Assembly: GCA_036346275.1 (NCBI GenBank)
Contig: CM070721.1
Span: 47,800,094 to 47,864,093, forward strand
From: Otatea glauca
Lineage: Eukaryota; Streptophyta; Magnoliopsida; Poales; Poaceae
DNA: 64,000 bases
Direction: 5' to 3'
Shown: piece after piece, positions 33,246-45,163 of the stretch
Layout: the number at the start of each line of letters is the position of its first letter
How positions within the stretch are numbered: position 1 is the first letter of the stretch
Position numbers and translations under genes: made by a program
The notes under the pieces: model-generated
What the model was told of the DNA's origin: nothing
Database searches by the model: none
The model's input: the letters and a program-made list of their open reading frames with translations, nothing else

Positions 33246-33476
33246 GGGCCTGTTTGTTTCAGCTTTGGATCCTCTAAAAGCTGATTCTGGATTGTGGTTG
33301 TAGAGAAGTTGATTCTCCAAAAGCTGGAATCCAAAAGCACATATGAAGTGGATTGTGGATTCTAGTGTATATGGGTGGGCTGGATTGTGAGAATTAGATT
33401 CTACAATGAGCCTGTTTGTTTCTGAATTTTCTTTTAGGGCCAGAATCCATAATCAAAAGCTAAAACAAACAGGTCC
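33246..33476. mobile_element. Tourist-like MITE (PIF/Harbinger)
   Basis: 231 bp with terminal inverted repeats GGGCCTGTTTGTTTCAGCTTT-like at the left and the complement GGACCTGTTTGTTTTAGCTT at the right. TAA is duplicated at 33243-33245 and 33477-33479. No coding capacity. Confidence 0.92.
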
Positions 33477-33760
33477 TAAACACCATATGAATTGATAGTA
33501 AAAACGATTACTGTGTATAGTAAAATCTATCCATACAGATAGTAAAATCTAATATGCATTCTATTACCCAGTGTTCTGATCTTCTGACGAAGCTCTCCAT
33601 AATCGACTAGCTAAGAGCAAGATTTTACTAGACTTGTAGTTCATCTCTACAGGAACCGGTAGGCTTGACGAGTTGACCGTTATTAACACTTAAATCCCTA
33701 CATATATATATATTATAATCATTTTCCTATATATATATATATATATTGCTCGAACGTTTT
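33477..33760. other. Unassigned sequence with short dispersed repeats
   Basis: Two TAGTAAAATCT motifs (33518 and 33540) and a segment CTTCTGACGAAGCTCTC (33577) that reappears at 48332. No gene. Confidence 0.45.
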
Positions 33761-33811
33761 TGTCGGGACCCGAATTTGCAAATCTGGACCCTCTGTGTAT
33801 ACCGCACTAGT

Positions 33812-36771
33812 TATAAGGACCCGAATCCACTGATTCGAACCCACTGTGTTTACCGCACTAGTCCCAGGATCAATGCTAGTGCACACAGCTCAACATTGGT
33901 ACATATCACATCACACTCAACGATAACAGAATAATACTCCATTTATTGATATAGCTAAGTGTATGATCTTATGACCAATTTACATTATTAAGTCACGCAG
34001 GGCAAGACTTGAAATATAAACTAAGAATTAAGCAGCGGAAAGTAGAAAACGTAGATAGCTCATCAGTTCACCACAGGCAACTGACAAGGCTCGGACCCTA
34101 ATGACTCGTGTCCTCCTGGAGCTCCTCCTCCAACACAGGTGTAGATTCTTCAACTGTTGATTATTGTTGTTAGCAAGGGTGAGTACTTAAAGTACTCAAC
34201 AAGTTATGCATAGAATGCAATTCTATGTACTATATGCAAGGCTTATTCCAAAGGATAGACTTTCATGGCTATTTTGCAATAAGCAGCATTTATATACAAA
34301 TACAATAAATAGATCATAAAGACTGTAAAACAAATAACAGTAGTACTTAGATTCAGCATTTCTCAAGTAAACCAAGTTTCCAATCCTAAGTCAAATTCCA
34401 TCTTCTACATGGCATTCTGCCATCCCAACCAAGTTGTCCATTTAATTAAGCTAACCCTTAACTGTAATTCCCGAGCATTGCTCAATACCGCGAGTACGGC
34501 TATCTGAATAGTTTCACTCTGCAGAGGTTATGCACTTTACCCACGCGATTCAACAAAACACCAAAAAGGCGAGTGATTATAACAAAGCCTTTACAATGCG
34601 CTGACGTAACCCGGTACCACCCGCTAAGGTTTCAACACTGGTGGGACTGGTTACCACATCCAGGGCCCCCCTCTTGCGCCATGTGAATTACTCCATAACT
34701 CGGGAACTCACACCGACCAAGATAGTACCAAAGTTAAGACATTGCAAATTAATCAACTAGGCTAGCCAAAACCAGACATGTGGTTGCATGATTGACTCAG
34801 GTCAAAGGCTTGCAAGGTTAAGTCCTTAGAGTGATCAAGGCAAGACATCCACATACCCTCTGCCCATCGGGCCCACCTTGGTATACTCGCCCCTTGTCAC
34901 TTGCCCCAATCTAAGTGATTTTCACCCAAGTTGATTACGAAGCACCACGTGCCATCAACAATTCAACATCGTTGCGTGACATGACTCGCCACAAACAACT
35001 CAATCTCATCGTGTGATCCCACATGACACACAAGTTCATAACATCGTTCCATATTCCATTAGTCAAGATTAATTATCAATGATTCAAACACATGTGATGA
35101 CGTGGCATGGCTAAGCAACTAATACGGTCTAACCATCCCATGTTGATTATCATTACTAACCAACTATAATGAACCGATCTAGGGTGACAATCGATCATGG
35201 CATACAATTACAAGGTAGGGTATAGATCAAATTGGTATAATAGCTAAGTCCCAATTTAATTTGAAACAATTGTATACTTGAAATAATATGCAATAGGGTA
35301 AAACAAATATAGCAATTTTATAAACATGGTTCAACATGATCAAAGCACAACTTGCCTTGAAATAGGTCTTGATCTTGATCTGAAGCTTGCTCTTGAGTTG
35401 CTGGATCTTCTTCCGAAGCGTCGCACAATTCAACGTCTATGCGTATCGAAAAAGGAAAAGCAAATAAATACCAAAATAGAGAGCAATTTAATTCAAAAAA
35501 TCAAATAAAATTCATCATTAAATAGATCTTAATTTTATAAAAATTTAGAAATTTGAATGACTCAAATCCGAGTTAAAATGCAAAAGATATAGCCTTTTAA
35601 AGTTTGAATAAATACTGAAATTATAGAAATTAGAAAATCAGAATTAACCGAATTATTTTTAAATCGAAAACCGATTAACTGCGTCATGCTGACGTCAGGG
35701 TGACATCATCCACGAGCCAGCCAATCAGACACCGACGCGTGTCACGGTCCATGGACTTGGTCCACGGAACCTCGACTGGTCCACTGTGGACAAGGTCCAC
35801 GGCGCGTCGCATCACGCGCCCGACACGGGTCGCAACCCGATTGGATCCTCCCTATGGCACAAATCCGACCACACAGAACTAAACCAACGGCTACGAATCT
35901 AGGGTTATGTGGCTAAATCCCGAGCGTTTACCCTGATCTAACGGTCAGCGCTTACTAGAGGAGTTTACTGCTCACACGGCGATGTGGTTCCATCTCGACC
36001 GTTCGCTGAAGATCTGGCGGTTCCCGAAGCTTCCAATCGGCGATGACGGTGCGGCGGCGCAGCTTCGCCTGACTTGGAGACGACGACCTTGGCGACGGTG
36101 TTTTGGCGATGAAACGGCAACGTTGCCTCCCAGCTCAGATGCAGCGCGACGAGGCGATCTCAGATTCGGAGCCCAATCGGCGAAATATGGCTTGATGGCT
36201 GCACGACGGTAAGAAACGAGCGGCGGCGCTTGCAACAAACCTCGGCGAGCTCCCGGACACGATCTACGACGGCTCTCACGAAATGACTTCGACTAAACAC
36301 TGCGACGCACAAAGGCGAACCTCGGGGTACGCCTAGCTCTCACCCGCGCGATCTCGATCCAACGGTGGGGATTAGACCTTCTAGAAAACGGGCTAAACGG
36401 GCCGCGCAACTCTGGACCACCTACGCACAGTATACGGGCCAAGCCCAATACTGTTCATTGGAAATTTTTCGGGTTTCACCAATTAAAATAATTACAGAAA
36501 TTCATTTAATTAGTTTTAGGCAAATAAATATTCAAGAAAAATCCCAGAACATTCTCAAAAATACTTTGAGACATTTCTGACTCAAATAAAATATTTTTGG
36601 CAACACTTTATTTTAACATTGCATAATTTTAAATAGTTTTAAATAAAGGATCAATATACTTAATTTAAAGTAAATTCAAATAAATCCAGAAAAATCCAAT
36701 AAATTCCAGAAAAACATAAAATGGACAAATAACCAATAAAATAGTATTTAGGCGAATTTTGGGATGTTACA
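33812..36771 (-). repeat. 3' LTR of the chromovirus, promoter deleted
   Basis: 2960 bp, collinear with 41988-45163 except for the missing 226 bp at the GGTAC at 36326-36330. Its outer end is TATAAGG rather than the expected canonical CA complement, and abuts the TSD CTAGT. Confidence 0.9.
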
Positions 36772-36787
36772 AACCTCCCCCCTTAAC
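36772..36787 (-). other. Polypurine tract of the chromovirus
   Basis: TTAAGGGGGGAGGTT on the minus strand directly before the LTR start TGTAACATCCC. Confidence 0.88.
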
Positions 36788-36788
36788 A

Positions 36789-36808
36789 GAATCTCGACCC
36801 CGAGATTC
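36789..36808 (-). other. Perfect hairpin next to the purine tract
   Basis: GAATCTCG and CGAGATTC arms separated by four bases. It lies between the pol stop and the purine tract, in the 3' untranslated part of the element. Confidence 0.7.
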
Positions 36809-36812
36809 AGGG

Positions 36813-38295
36813 CTAACTATAGAATAGGTTTGGAAACTCTGACTTCAAATCTTCTTCACTCTCCCAGGTTGCTTCACTTTCAGAATGATTGCTCCACTGA
36901 ACTCTGCAAAAGCGAATGGACTTGGTCCTGGTCCTGCGTTCCATAACATCCAAAATTCTGACTGGCTGCTCCTTGTACGTCAAATCTTCCTGCAGCTCTA
37001 TTGCGTCCAACGGGGTTTGTTCTACTGGTACTCTGAGATATTTCTTGAGTTGAGACACATGAAACACGTCGTGCACTCCTGCCAAGGACTGAGGCAATTC
37101 CAACTGATAAGCTACCTCTCCTCGACGACTCAAAATTTTAAACGGACCAACATATCTTGGTGCAAGCTTTCCTTTAACGTGAAACCTTTTAACACCCTTA
37201 AGAGGGGTAACCCTGAGATACACATAATCCGCTGGATCGAAATTCAAATCTCGGCGTCGGTTGTCAGCGTAGCTCTTTTGCCTTGACTGTGCTATCTTTA
37301 ACCTCTCCCTAATCATAGCAACTTGATTTTCTGCCTCCTTAAGAATATCTGGTCCAAACACCAAATGCTCTCCCGTTTCATTCCAATTCAGCGGAGTACG
37401 ACAAGCACGTCCATACAACACCTCAAACGGTGACATCTGCAAGCTAGCTTGATAACTATTATTGTAACTGAATTCTGCATACGGCAAACATTTATCCCAA
37501 GATGTAGCATAAGCTAAAGCACAAGCTCTCAACATATCCTCTAAAATCTGATTTACCCTTTCTATCTGACCATCTGTCTGCGGGTGATATGCTATACTGA
37601 AATTCAGGCGAGTTCCCATTGCTTCATGCAACTTGTTCCAAAATCTTGAGGTAAAATTGGGTACCTCTGTCTGACACAATCTTCTTGGGCACTCCATACA
37701 AACATACAATCCTTGACATATACAACTCTGCTAAACGATCTCCTGAGTAGGTGGTCTTCACCGGGATAAAATGAGCGACCTTGGTCAACCGATCCACAAT
37801 AACCCAAATTGAATCATATCCCCTATGAGTCTTGGGTAAACCGGTGATAAAATCCATACCGATTTCCTCCCACTTCCATTCAGGAATTTTCAACGGTTGT
37901 AACAGACCAGCAGGTTTTTGATGCATGGCTTTTACTCTCTGACATATATCGCATAGAGCAACATGCTCAGCCACCTCACGCTTCATATTAGGCCACCAAA
38001 ATCTCTCTCTCAAATCTTGATACATTTTAGCACTTCCCGGATGAATCGAGTACTTAGAATCGTGAGCTTCCTCAAGAATCAGTTGCTTCAGCTCCTTTTT
38101 GTCCGATACACAGATTCGGCCTTTGAAGAACATGGTTCCTTGCTCATCTAGAGTGAAATCCACGGCTAGGCCTTCCTCTTTCTTGGACTTGATCTTAGTG
38201 ATTTTCTCATCATCTTTCTGGCCTTCTCTGATCTGATCCTCAAGTGTTGGTTCTACTTCCAGTGCAGCTACAATTCCTTGTGGAATAACTTCCAA
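36813..38295 (-). pseudogene. pol: Chromovirus integrase with chromodomain
   Basis: Inserts the cDNA copy into the genome. The HHCC zinc domain is complete (EEAHDSKYSIHPG...CDICQ). Catalytic core: Asp in GMDFITGLP, Asp in IVSDRGTQF, Glu in DGQIERVNQILEDML. A frameshift near 37655 separates the second Asp from the rest (frames 38295-37624 and 37709-36813). The C-terminal GPFKILSRRGEVAYQLELP module and HDVFHVSQLKKYL precede a chromodomain (about residues 245-295 of the second frame: QPVRILDVMERRTRTKSIRF, WSNHSESEATWE), which in this clade is thought to guide integration to chromatin marks. Ends at the stop before the purine tract. Confidence 0.94.
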
Positions 38296-38831
38296 CTTTC
38301 ACTTCTGAAATTCTTTACACAGCTCTGGTTGATCATCCATTGACAGCGTATTTGCACTATGGCTCTTTCGACTCAGAGCATCTGCTACCACATTAGCTTT
38401 TCCGGGATGATAGTGAATTCCCACATTATAATCCTTAATTAACTCCAGCCACCTTCGTTGTCTCATATTAAAATCTGCTTGAAAGCTTGCACTACAACAG
38501 CTAATTCCAGATCATGCGTTGGATAATTTCCCTCAAGCGGCCTCAACTGCCTCGATGCGTAAGCAACGACTTTGCCATTTTGCATTAACACGCACCCCAG
38601 ACCTTGCTTTGAGGCATCGCAATAAAAATCAAAACCATTCTGCACATCCGGCAATACTAATACGGGGGCTGTCGTCAAATGCTTCTTTAGCTCCATAAAA
38701 CTTTTCTCGCACTTTGGCGTCCATGCAAACTTCTTTTCTTTCTTCAACAACTGCGTAAGGGGTTTAGCAATCGTTGAGAATCCTTCTATGAACCGACGGT
38801 AATATCCCGCCGTTCCCAGAAAACTACAGAT
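38296..38831 (-). pseudogene. pol: Chromovirus RNase H, internal deletion
   Basis: Opens with SFLGTAGYYRRFIEGFS and the RNase H start FDFYCDASKQGLGCVLMQ, then VAYASRQLRPLEGNYPTHDLELA. At about 38475 the sequence jumps from VVQAFK to DFNMRQRRWLELIKDY in another frame; the block normally between, with the TDHKSL motif, is missing (roughly 25-30 codons). It then continues HYHPGKANVVADALSRK. A further in-frame TGA lies at 38301-38299 before integrase. Confidence 0.88.
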
Positions 38832-40196
38832 CTAAGTAACAGACTTCGGTTGCTCCCAATGCAACACTGCGTCCACTTTACTTGGGTCGACTGTAACTCC
38901 TTTAGTAGTCATTACATGACCAATAAATTCAACCTTCTCTTTCCAAAAATCATAGTTGCTGAACTTAGCGTACAACTGATGTTTTCGCAGCCTCTCTAAA
39001 ACCATCCTCAAATGTTCCACATGCTCTTCCTCTGTCTTCGAGAAAACTAGGATATCGTCTATAAAGACTACAACAAACTTATCCAAATATTCCATGAAAA
39101 CCTTATTCATCATGTTCATGAAATATGCAGGGGCATTAGCCAATCCAAATGACATGACTGTGAACTCATAATGTCCATATCGCATAGAAAACGCAGTCTT
39201 AGGCACATCCTCTGCTCGGATCTTCAACTGATGGTATCCTGAACGAAGATCTATTTTGGAGAAAAATCCAGCTCCCCTTAACTGATCAAATAAATCGTCG
39301 ATCCTGGGCAACGGATACTTATTCTTGATCGTTACCTCATTAAGTGCACGATAATCGATGCACATCCTAAGACTTCCATCCTTCTTACGAACAAACAAAA
39401 CCGGTGCTCCCCACGGTGATGAACTTGGTCTAATGAAACCTTTCTCTTGCAGTTCCTCAATCTTCTTTTTCATTTCCACTAACTCGTCGGTAGGCATCCG
39501 ATAAGGCCTCTTTGATATCGGTGCTGTCCCTAGTGCTAACTCGATAACAAACTCAATATCGCGGTCTAGCGGCATTCCTGGTAAATCTTCTGGAAACACA
39601 TTCGGGTATTCTCTGACTACTGGCACATCCTCTATGATGATGGCTTGCCTGCTGTTGACCACTAACTGCCCATCACGAACTGCGGTCGCTTGAAATTCTA
39701 CCTTCTTGCCACTAGGGCCTTCCAGTGATACGATCCTTCGGCCACAATCCAGAACAGCCTTATGTTTGGACAGCCAATCCATTCCAAGGATAACATCTAG
39801 GGATTGTGCATCTAACAAGATAAGATTCGCTAGAAATTCTATCCCGTCCATAAGCAACTTAACTCCCAAGCACCCAAGGCTAGATCTAAGCTCAGATCCT
39901 AGGTCTTGGACTAATAGCACACACTTAAGATTCACCACTTTAAATCCATTCTTGGTTGCAAAACTTTGAGAAACGAACGAATGCGAAGCTCCAGAATCAA
40001 ATAAAACTGTGGCGGGTATTGAGTTAACCAGAAACTTACCCAGAACGACGTCCGTAGCCTCTTGAGCTCCATCTGCGGTGATGCGGTTGATCCTGCCATG
40101 CGCTGTCGATGGAGGGGTTGCTCTAGCTTGACCTGGCGCACGATTTCCTCCTGAAGCCGGTGCCTTGGCAGGTGTTGATCCCAAGTAAAAACGCAC
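38832..40196 (-). pseudogene. pol: Chromovirus protease and reverse transcriptase
   Basis: A 454-codon open frame. Aspartic protease: LFDSGASHSFVS active site near residue 60 and ILGMDWLSKH near residue 138. RT: KGFIRPSSSPWGAPVLFVRK, CIDYRALN, FSKIDLRSGYHQ, FSMRYGHYEFTVMSFGL, and the catalytic FIDDILVFS near residue 380. All RT blocks are intact. The frame ends in TAG at 38834-38832 in the middle of the RT connection domain; the same frame continues without other change to 38463, so this is a point nonsense mutation. Confidence 0.95.
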
Positions 40197-41234
40197 TGGC
40201 GTGATGCCTCCCTTCTGTGGACATCTATTAGAGAAATGCCTTGGCTCATTACATGTATAGCATCTCTTGACTGCTGACTGCTGACTCCCTCCTGGTGCAT
40301 TACTGCCTTGTGCTGGCGTCTAAAAGTTCCGATTAGCAAGGCGAGGTGCAGGAGTTGATGCCTTGTTTACAGCTGACGGTTGAAATCTGGCAAATTGTTG
40401 TGGTGACATTCTCGAGCGCGGTGGTTGGGGCGTCCACCTGATTGGTCATCAAGCGCTTACGGTTTTCACCCAGCTCTTTGCGCTTGTCTTCCAGAATCAA
40501 TGCCTTATTAATCAATTCCTGAAAGTCCGAAAAATTATGGGTGATCAGCCCCACTTGCAATCCGGAATTTAGTCTCTTCATGAAGCGGGACTGCCTAGCT
40601 TTATCTGTCGCTACATCTTCAGGGGCATAGCGGGCTAGCTGAGTAAACTTGTTTAAGTATTCAGCCACGGGCTGGCCTCCTTGCTTCAGAGCTCTGAATT
40701 CCTCCTTCTTGAAATCCATCATTCCCTCTGGAACATGGTACTGGCAGAAAGCAGTAGTAAACTCATCCCATGTGATCTCCTGCGGGGCTTCATGCTCGGC
40801 ACAATAGTTTTTCCACCATTCTGCGGCTGTTCCTTCTAATTGATGAGAGGCGTAGAGTACCTTCTCATTACCCTCACATTGAGTGATATGAAGCTTCCTC
40901 TCAATGGTCCTAAGCCAGTCATCGGCTTCCAAGGGATTCGCATTTCCTGAAAAGGTTGGCGGCCGAGTCCTCATAAAATCTGACAGCTTGGAGTACGACC
41001 ACGGTCCACCATTGTTGTTCTGGTTCACATGATTGTTGTTATTTGCAGCCACGTTAGTCAACTGTTGCATCTGTTGCATCATGGTCTGCATCAGTTGAGT
41101 TTGCGCGGCGAGAAACGCTCCCAGATTCTGCATGTCCACTGGCGGTGGTGGTTGAGGATGGCCTCCATCATTGGGGTTGTCATTCAGCGTGATCCACTTC
41201 CTGAAGCACCATTGGTTCCACGAGTATTCACCAT
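40197..41234 (-). pseudogene. gag: Chromovirus gag
   Basis: Capsid/nucleocapsid protein. The likely original start is the ATG at 41234 (MVNTRGTNG); a stop and a one-base shift follow near 41185. The main frame (41139-40333) carries the retrotrans_gag domain, e.g. TFSGNANPLEADDWLRTIE, LEGTAAEWWKNY and FRALKQGGQPVAEYLNKFTQLARYAP. A frameshift near 40430 leads into a frame with an in-frame TAG at 40322-40320 and then a single zinc knuckle CX2CX4HX4C (CYTCNEPRHFSNRC, about 40259-40218). It is fused in frame to protease, as in chromoviruses. Confidence 0.9.
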
Positions 41235-41515
41235 CTTTTGATTGCCTCTTGGGTTAGGGAAGATAGATGTAGCATAGATAAGATGCAAGAACTTCTAAGG
41301 TGGGGGTAATAGGTTAAACCTAACTAAAATAATTCTTTATTTATTCTGGGTATGGCCGCTTATAAAATCCTACAAGCTTTGCAACACATACCGCACACTC
41401 AGCATTACAAAGAAGCAAACTAAATACGAAACCTCAACGTCTACTAAAAAGGTAAAGACTATCTTAAAGAACGCAACTCAACACTCGAGTCCCAAAACAA
41501 CTCTAGGACTGACTC

Positions 41516-41831
41516 TCACTCATCCAGCCACCCTGGCTGAGACTGGTCTGGCGCATACACCGGCGGTTGAGCTGGCATAGGAGCAAACCTATCCTGGTGA
41601 CCTACTGCTGGCTCCTCCGCAACAACAGGGTCTGCACTCTCCTCTGGCTCCCACTCTCGCTCCTCTGGATCCTCTTCGGACTCCTCGGTAAAGTGGACAA
41701 TAGAACCCTCCAAGCGTCTGAAGAACTCTCCACAACTCCATGGCGTAGCCACCTGCTGACTCCTCAAAGGTTGAGACGATCGACATCTGCTCCACATGAA
41801 CTTTGAATAAGTTCTCCATCCGAACCAGCAA
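41516..41831 (-). pseudogene. Small leader ORF upstream of gag
   Basis: Between primer site and gag two overlapping minus-strand frames (41831-41589 and 41899-41516) read as one protein of about 105 residues with a frameshift near 41720. It begins MENLFKVHVEQMSIVSTF and becomes very acidic (EESEEDPEEREWEPEE), ending in a Pro/Gln-rich tail and GWLDE. I do not recognise a family. Position before gag is where some Ty3 elements carry an extra leader ORF. Function unknown. Confidence 0.45.
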
Positions 41832-41970
41832 TAAAACGGTAAATTCAGCAAGGGCGAGAAGTAGAGAATAAGAAGAGTCAAGAGTGTTCTATTAGTCAAC
41901 TTTAGATTTTTCTTTAGAAAATAGTTTTGGACACTCCCATGCTATCTAGGGCCAAGACCTACAGTCAGTA

Positions 41971-41984
41971 TGCTCTAATACCAC
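41971..41984 (-). other. Primer binding site of the chromovirus
   Basis: GGTGGTATTAGAGCA on the minus strand, three to four bases inside the 5' LTR. It is the usual initiator-methionine tRNA site with one change (ATTAG for ATCAG). Confidence 0.8.
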
Positions 41985-41987
41985 CTC

Positions 41988-44900
41988 TCTAAGGGCCTGA
42001 ATCCACTGATTCGAACCCACTGTGTTTACCGCACTAGTCCCAGGATCAACGCTAGTGCACATAGCTCAACATTGGTACATACCACATCATACTCAACGAT
42101 AACAGAATAATACTCCATTTATTGATATAGCTAAGTGTATGATCTTATGACCAACTTACATTATTAAGTCACGCAGGGCAAGACTTGAAATATAAACTAA
42201 GAATTAAGCAGCGGAAAGTAGAAAACGTAGATAGCTCATCAGTTCACCACAGGCAACTGACAAGGCTCGAACCCTAATGACTCGTGTCCTCCTGGAGCTC
42301 CTCCTCCAACACAGGTGTAGATTCTTCAATTGTTGATTATTGTTGTTGGCAAGGGTGAGTACTTAAAGCACTCAGCAAGTTGTGCACAGAATTCAAATCT
42401 ATGAACTATATGCAAGGCTTATTCCAAAGGATAGGCTTTCATGGCTATTTTGCAATAAGCAGCATTTATATACAAATACAATAAATAGATCATAAAGACT
42501 GTAAAACAAAAAACAGTAGTACTTACATTCAGCATTTCTCAAGTAAACCAAGTTTCCAATCCTAAGTCAAATTCCATCTTCCACATGGCATTCTGCCATC
42601 CCAACCAAGTCGTCCATTTAATTAAGCTAACCCTTAACTGTAATTCCCGAGCATTGCTCAATACCGCGAGCACGGCTATCCGAATAGTTTTACACTCTGC
42701 AGAGGTTATGCACTTTACCCACGCGATTCAACCAAACACCACAAAGGCGAGTGATTATAACAAAGCCTTTACAATGCGCTGACGTAACCCGGTACCACCC
42801 GCTAAGGTTTCAACACTGGTGGGACTGGTTACCACATCCAGGGCCCCCCTCTTGCGCCATGTGAATTACTCCATAACTCGGGAACTCACACCGACCAAGA
42901 TAGTACCAAAGTTAAGACATTGCAAATTAATCAACTAGGCTAGCCAAAACCAGACATGTGGTTGCATGATTGACTCAGGTCAAAGGCTTGCAAGGTTAAG
43001 TCCTTAGAGTGATCAAGGCAAGACATCCACATACCCTCTGCCCATCGGGCCCACCTTGGTATACTCGCCCCTTGTCACTTGCCCCAATCTAAGTGATTTT
43101 CACCCAAGTTGATTACGAAGCACCACGTGCCATCAACAATTCAACATCGTTGCGTGACATGACTCGCCACAAACAACTCAATCTCATCGTGTGATCCCAC
43201 ATGACACACAAGTTCATAACATCGTTCCATATTCCATTAGTCAAGATTAATTATCAATGATTCAAACACATGTGATGACGTGGCATGGCTAAGCAACTAA
43301 TACGGTCTAACCATCCCATGTTGATTATCATTACTAACCAACTATAATGAACCAATCTAGGGTGAAAATCGATCATGGCATACAATGACAAGGTAGAGTA
43401 TAGATCAAATTGGTATAATAGCTAAGTCCCAATTTAATTTGAAACAATTGTATACTTGAAATAATATGCAATAGGGTAAAACAAATATAGCAATTTTATA
43501 AACATGGGTTCAACATGATCAAAGCACAACTTACCTTGGAATAGGTTTTGATCTTGATCTGAAGCTTGCTCTTGAGTTGCTGGATCTTCTTCCGAAGCGT
43601 CGCACAATTCAACGTCTATGCGTACCGAAAAAGAAAAAGAAAATAAATTCCAAAACAGAGAGTAATTGAACTCCAAAAATCAAATAAAATTCACCATTAA
43701 ATAGATCTCAATTTTACAAATTTTTAGAAATTTGAATCACTCAAATCCGAGTTAAAATGCAAAAGATATAGCCTTTTGAAGTTTGAATAAATACTGAAAT
43801 TACAGAAATTAGAAAATCGAAATTAACGAATTATTTTTAAATCGGCGATTAAGCTGCGTCATGCTGACATCAGGGTGACATCATCCCCGAGCCGGCCAAT
43901 CAGACACTGACGCGTGTCACGGTCCATGGAGTTGGTCCACGGAACCTCGACTGGTCCACCGTGGACAAGGTCCACAGCGCCTCGCATCACGCGCCCGACA
44001 CGCGTCGCAACCCGATTGGCTCCTCCCTGCGGCGCAAATCCGACCGCACAGAACTAAACAAACGGCTACAAATCTTGGGTTACGTGGCTAAATCCCGAGC
44101 GTTTACCCTGATCTAACGGTCAGTGCTTACTACAGGAGTTTACTGCTCACACGGCGATGTGGCTCGATCTCGACCGTTCGCTGAAGATCTGGCGGTTCCC
44201 GAAGCTTCCAATCGGCGATGACGGTGTGGCGGCGCGGCCGCTGACTTGAGAGCAGCGACCTTGGCGGCGGCGTTCGCGATAAGCGGCAGCGTTGCCTCCC
44301 GGCTCGAATCTGTGTGACGAGGCGATCTCGATTCGAGCCCAATCGGCGAAATACGGCTTGATGGCTGCACAACGGTAAGAAACAAGCGGCGACGCTTGCA
44401 ACAAACCTCGGCGAGCTCCCGGACGCGATCTACGGCGGTTCTCATGAAACGACTTCGACTAAACGCTGCGGCGCACAAAGGCGAACCTCGAGGTACCCGT
44501 CTCCCCTTTTATAGCCTAGGTATGCGCACCCAAACGGAAACCTAGATCGGTTCGGTGGCGAAACCGACCGCGGCGATAATGCGCTCCGAGTCTGCGCGAG
44601 GATGACTCACCGCAGCCGTTCGATCGCGATCCACCGATCACGATCTCGCGGCTAAGATATGATCCTAACCACCCGCGATTTCTTTCCAACGACGATGATC
44701 CATCCGAGTCCCGAACCGGTACGCCTAGCTCTGACCCGTGCAATCTCGATCCAACGACGGGGATTAGACCTTCTAGAAAACGGGCTAAACGGACCGCGCA
44801 ACTCTGGGCCACCTACGCACAGTATACGGGCCAAGCCCAATACTGTTCATTGGAAATTTTCCGGGTTTCACCAATTAAAATAATTACAGAAATTCATTTA

Positions 44901-45163
44901 ATTAGTTTTAGGCTAATAAATATTCAGGAAAAATCCCAGAAAATTCTCTAAAATACTTTGAGACATTTCTGACTCAAATAAAATATTTTTGGCAAAACTT
45001 TATTTTAACATTGCATAATTTTAAATAGTTTTAAATAAAGGATCAATATACTTAATTTAAAGTAAATTCAAATAAATCCAGAAAAATCCAATAAATTCCA
45101 GAAAAACATAAAATGGACAGATAACCAATAAAATAATATTTAGGTGAATTTTGAGTTGTTACA
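41988..45163 (-). repeat. 5' LTR of the chromovirus
   Basis: About 3.18 kb. Starts TGTAACAACTC on the minus strand at 45163 and ends just before the primer site. Contains 226 bp (44497-44722) that are missing from the other LTR. Confidence 0.9.
44506..44514 (-). promoter_or_regulatory. TATA box of the chromovirus 5' LTR
   Basis: CTATAAAAG on the minus strand, followed by a GGGGAGACGGG leader. An equivalent box exists in the solo LTR at 47561-47570. It is deleted from the LTR at 33812-36771. Confidence 0.7.

Larger units (their letters stand above)
33812..45163 (-). mobile_element. Tekay-clade chromovirus (Ty3/Gypsy), full length, inactive
   Basis: 11.35 kb on the minus strand. 5' LTR 45163-41988, primer site, leader ORF, gag, protease, RT, RNase H, integrase, chromodomain, purine tract, 3' LTR 36771-33812. 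The duplication CTAGT at 33807-33811 and 45164-45168 shows insertion into the solo LTR described above. The chromodomain fused to integrase and the TGTAAC LTR start fit the Tekay/Del clade. Several stops, frameshifts and a deletion in RNase H make it non-functional. LTR-LTR similarity is only mid to high 90s percent by eye, so it is older than the Copia insertion. Confidence 0.94.
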
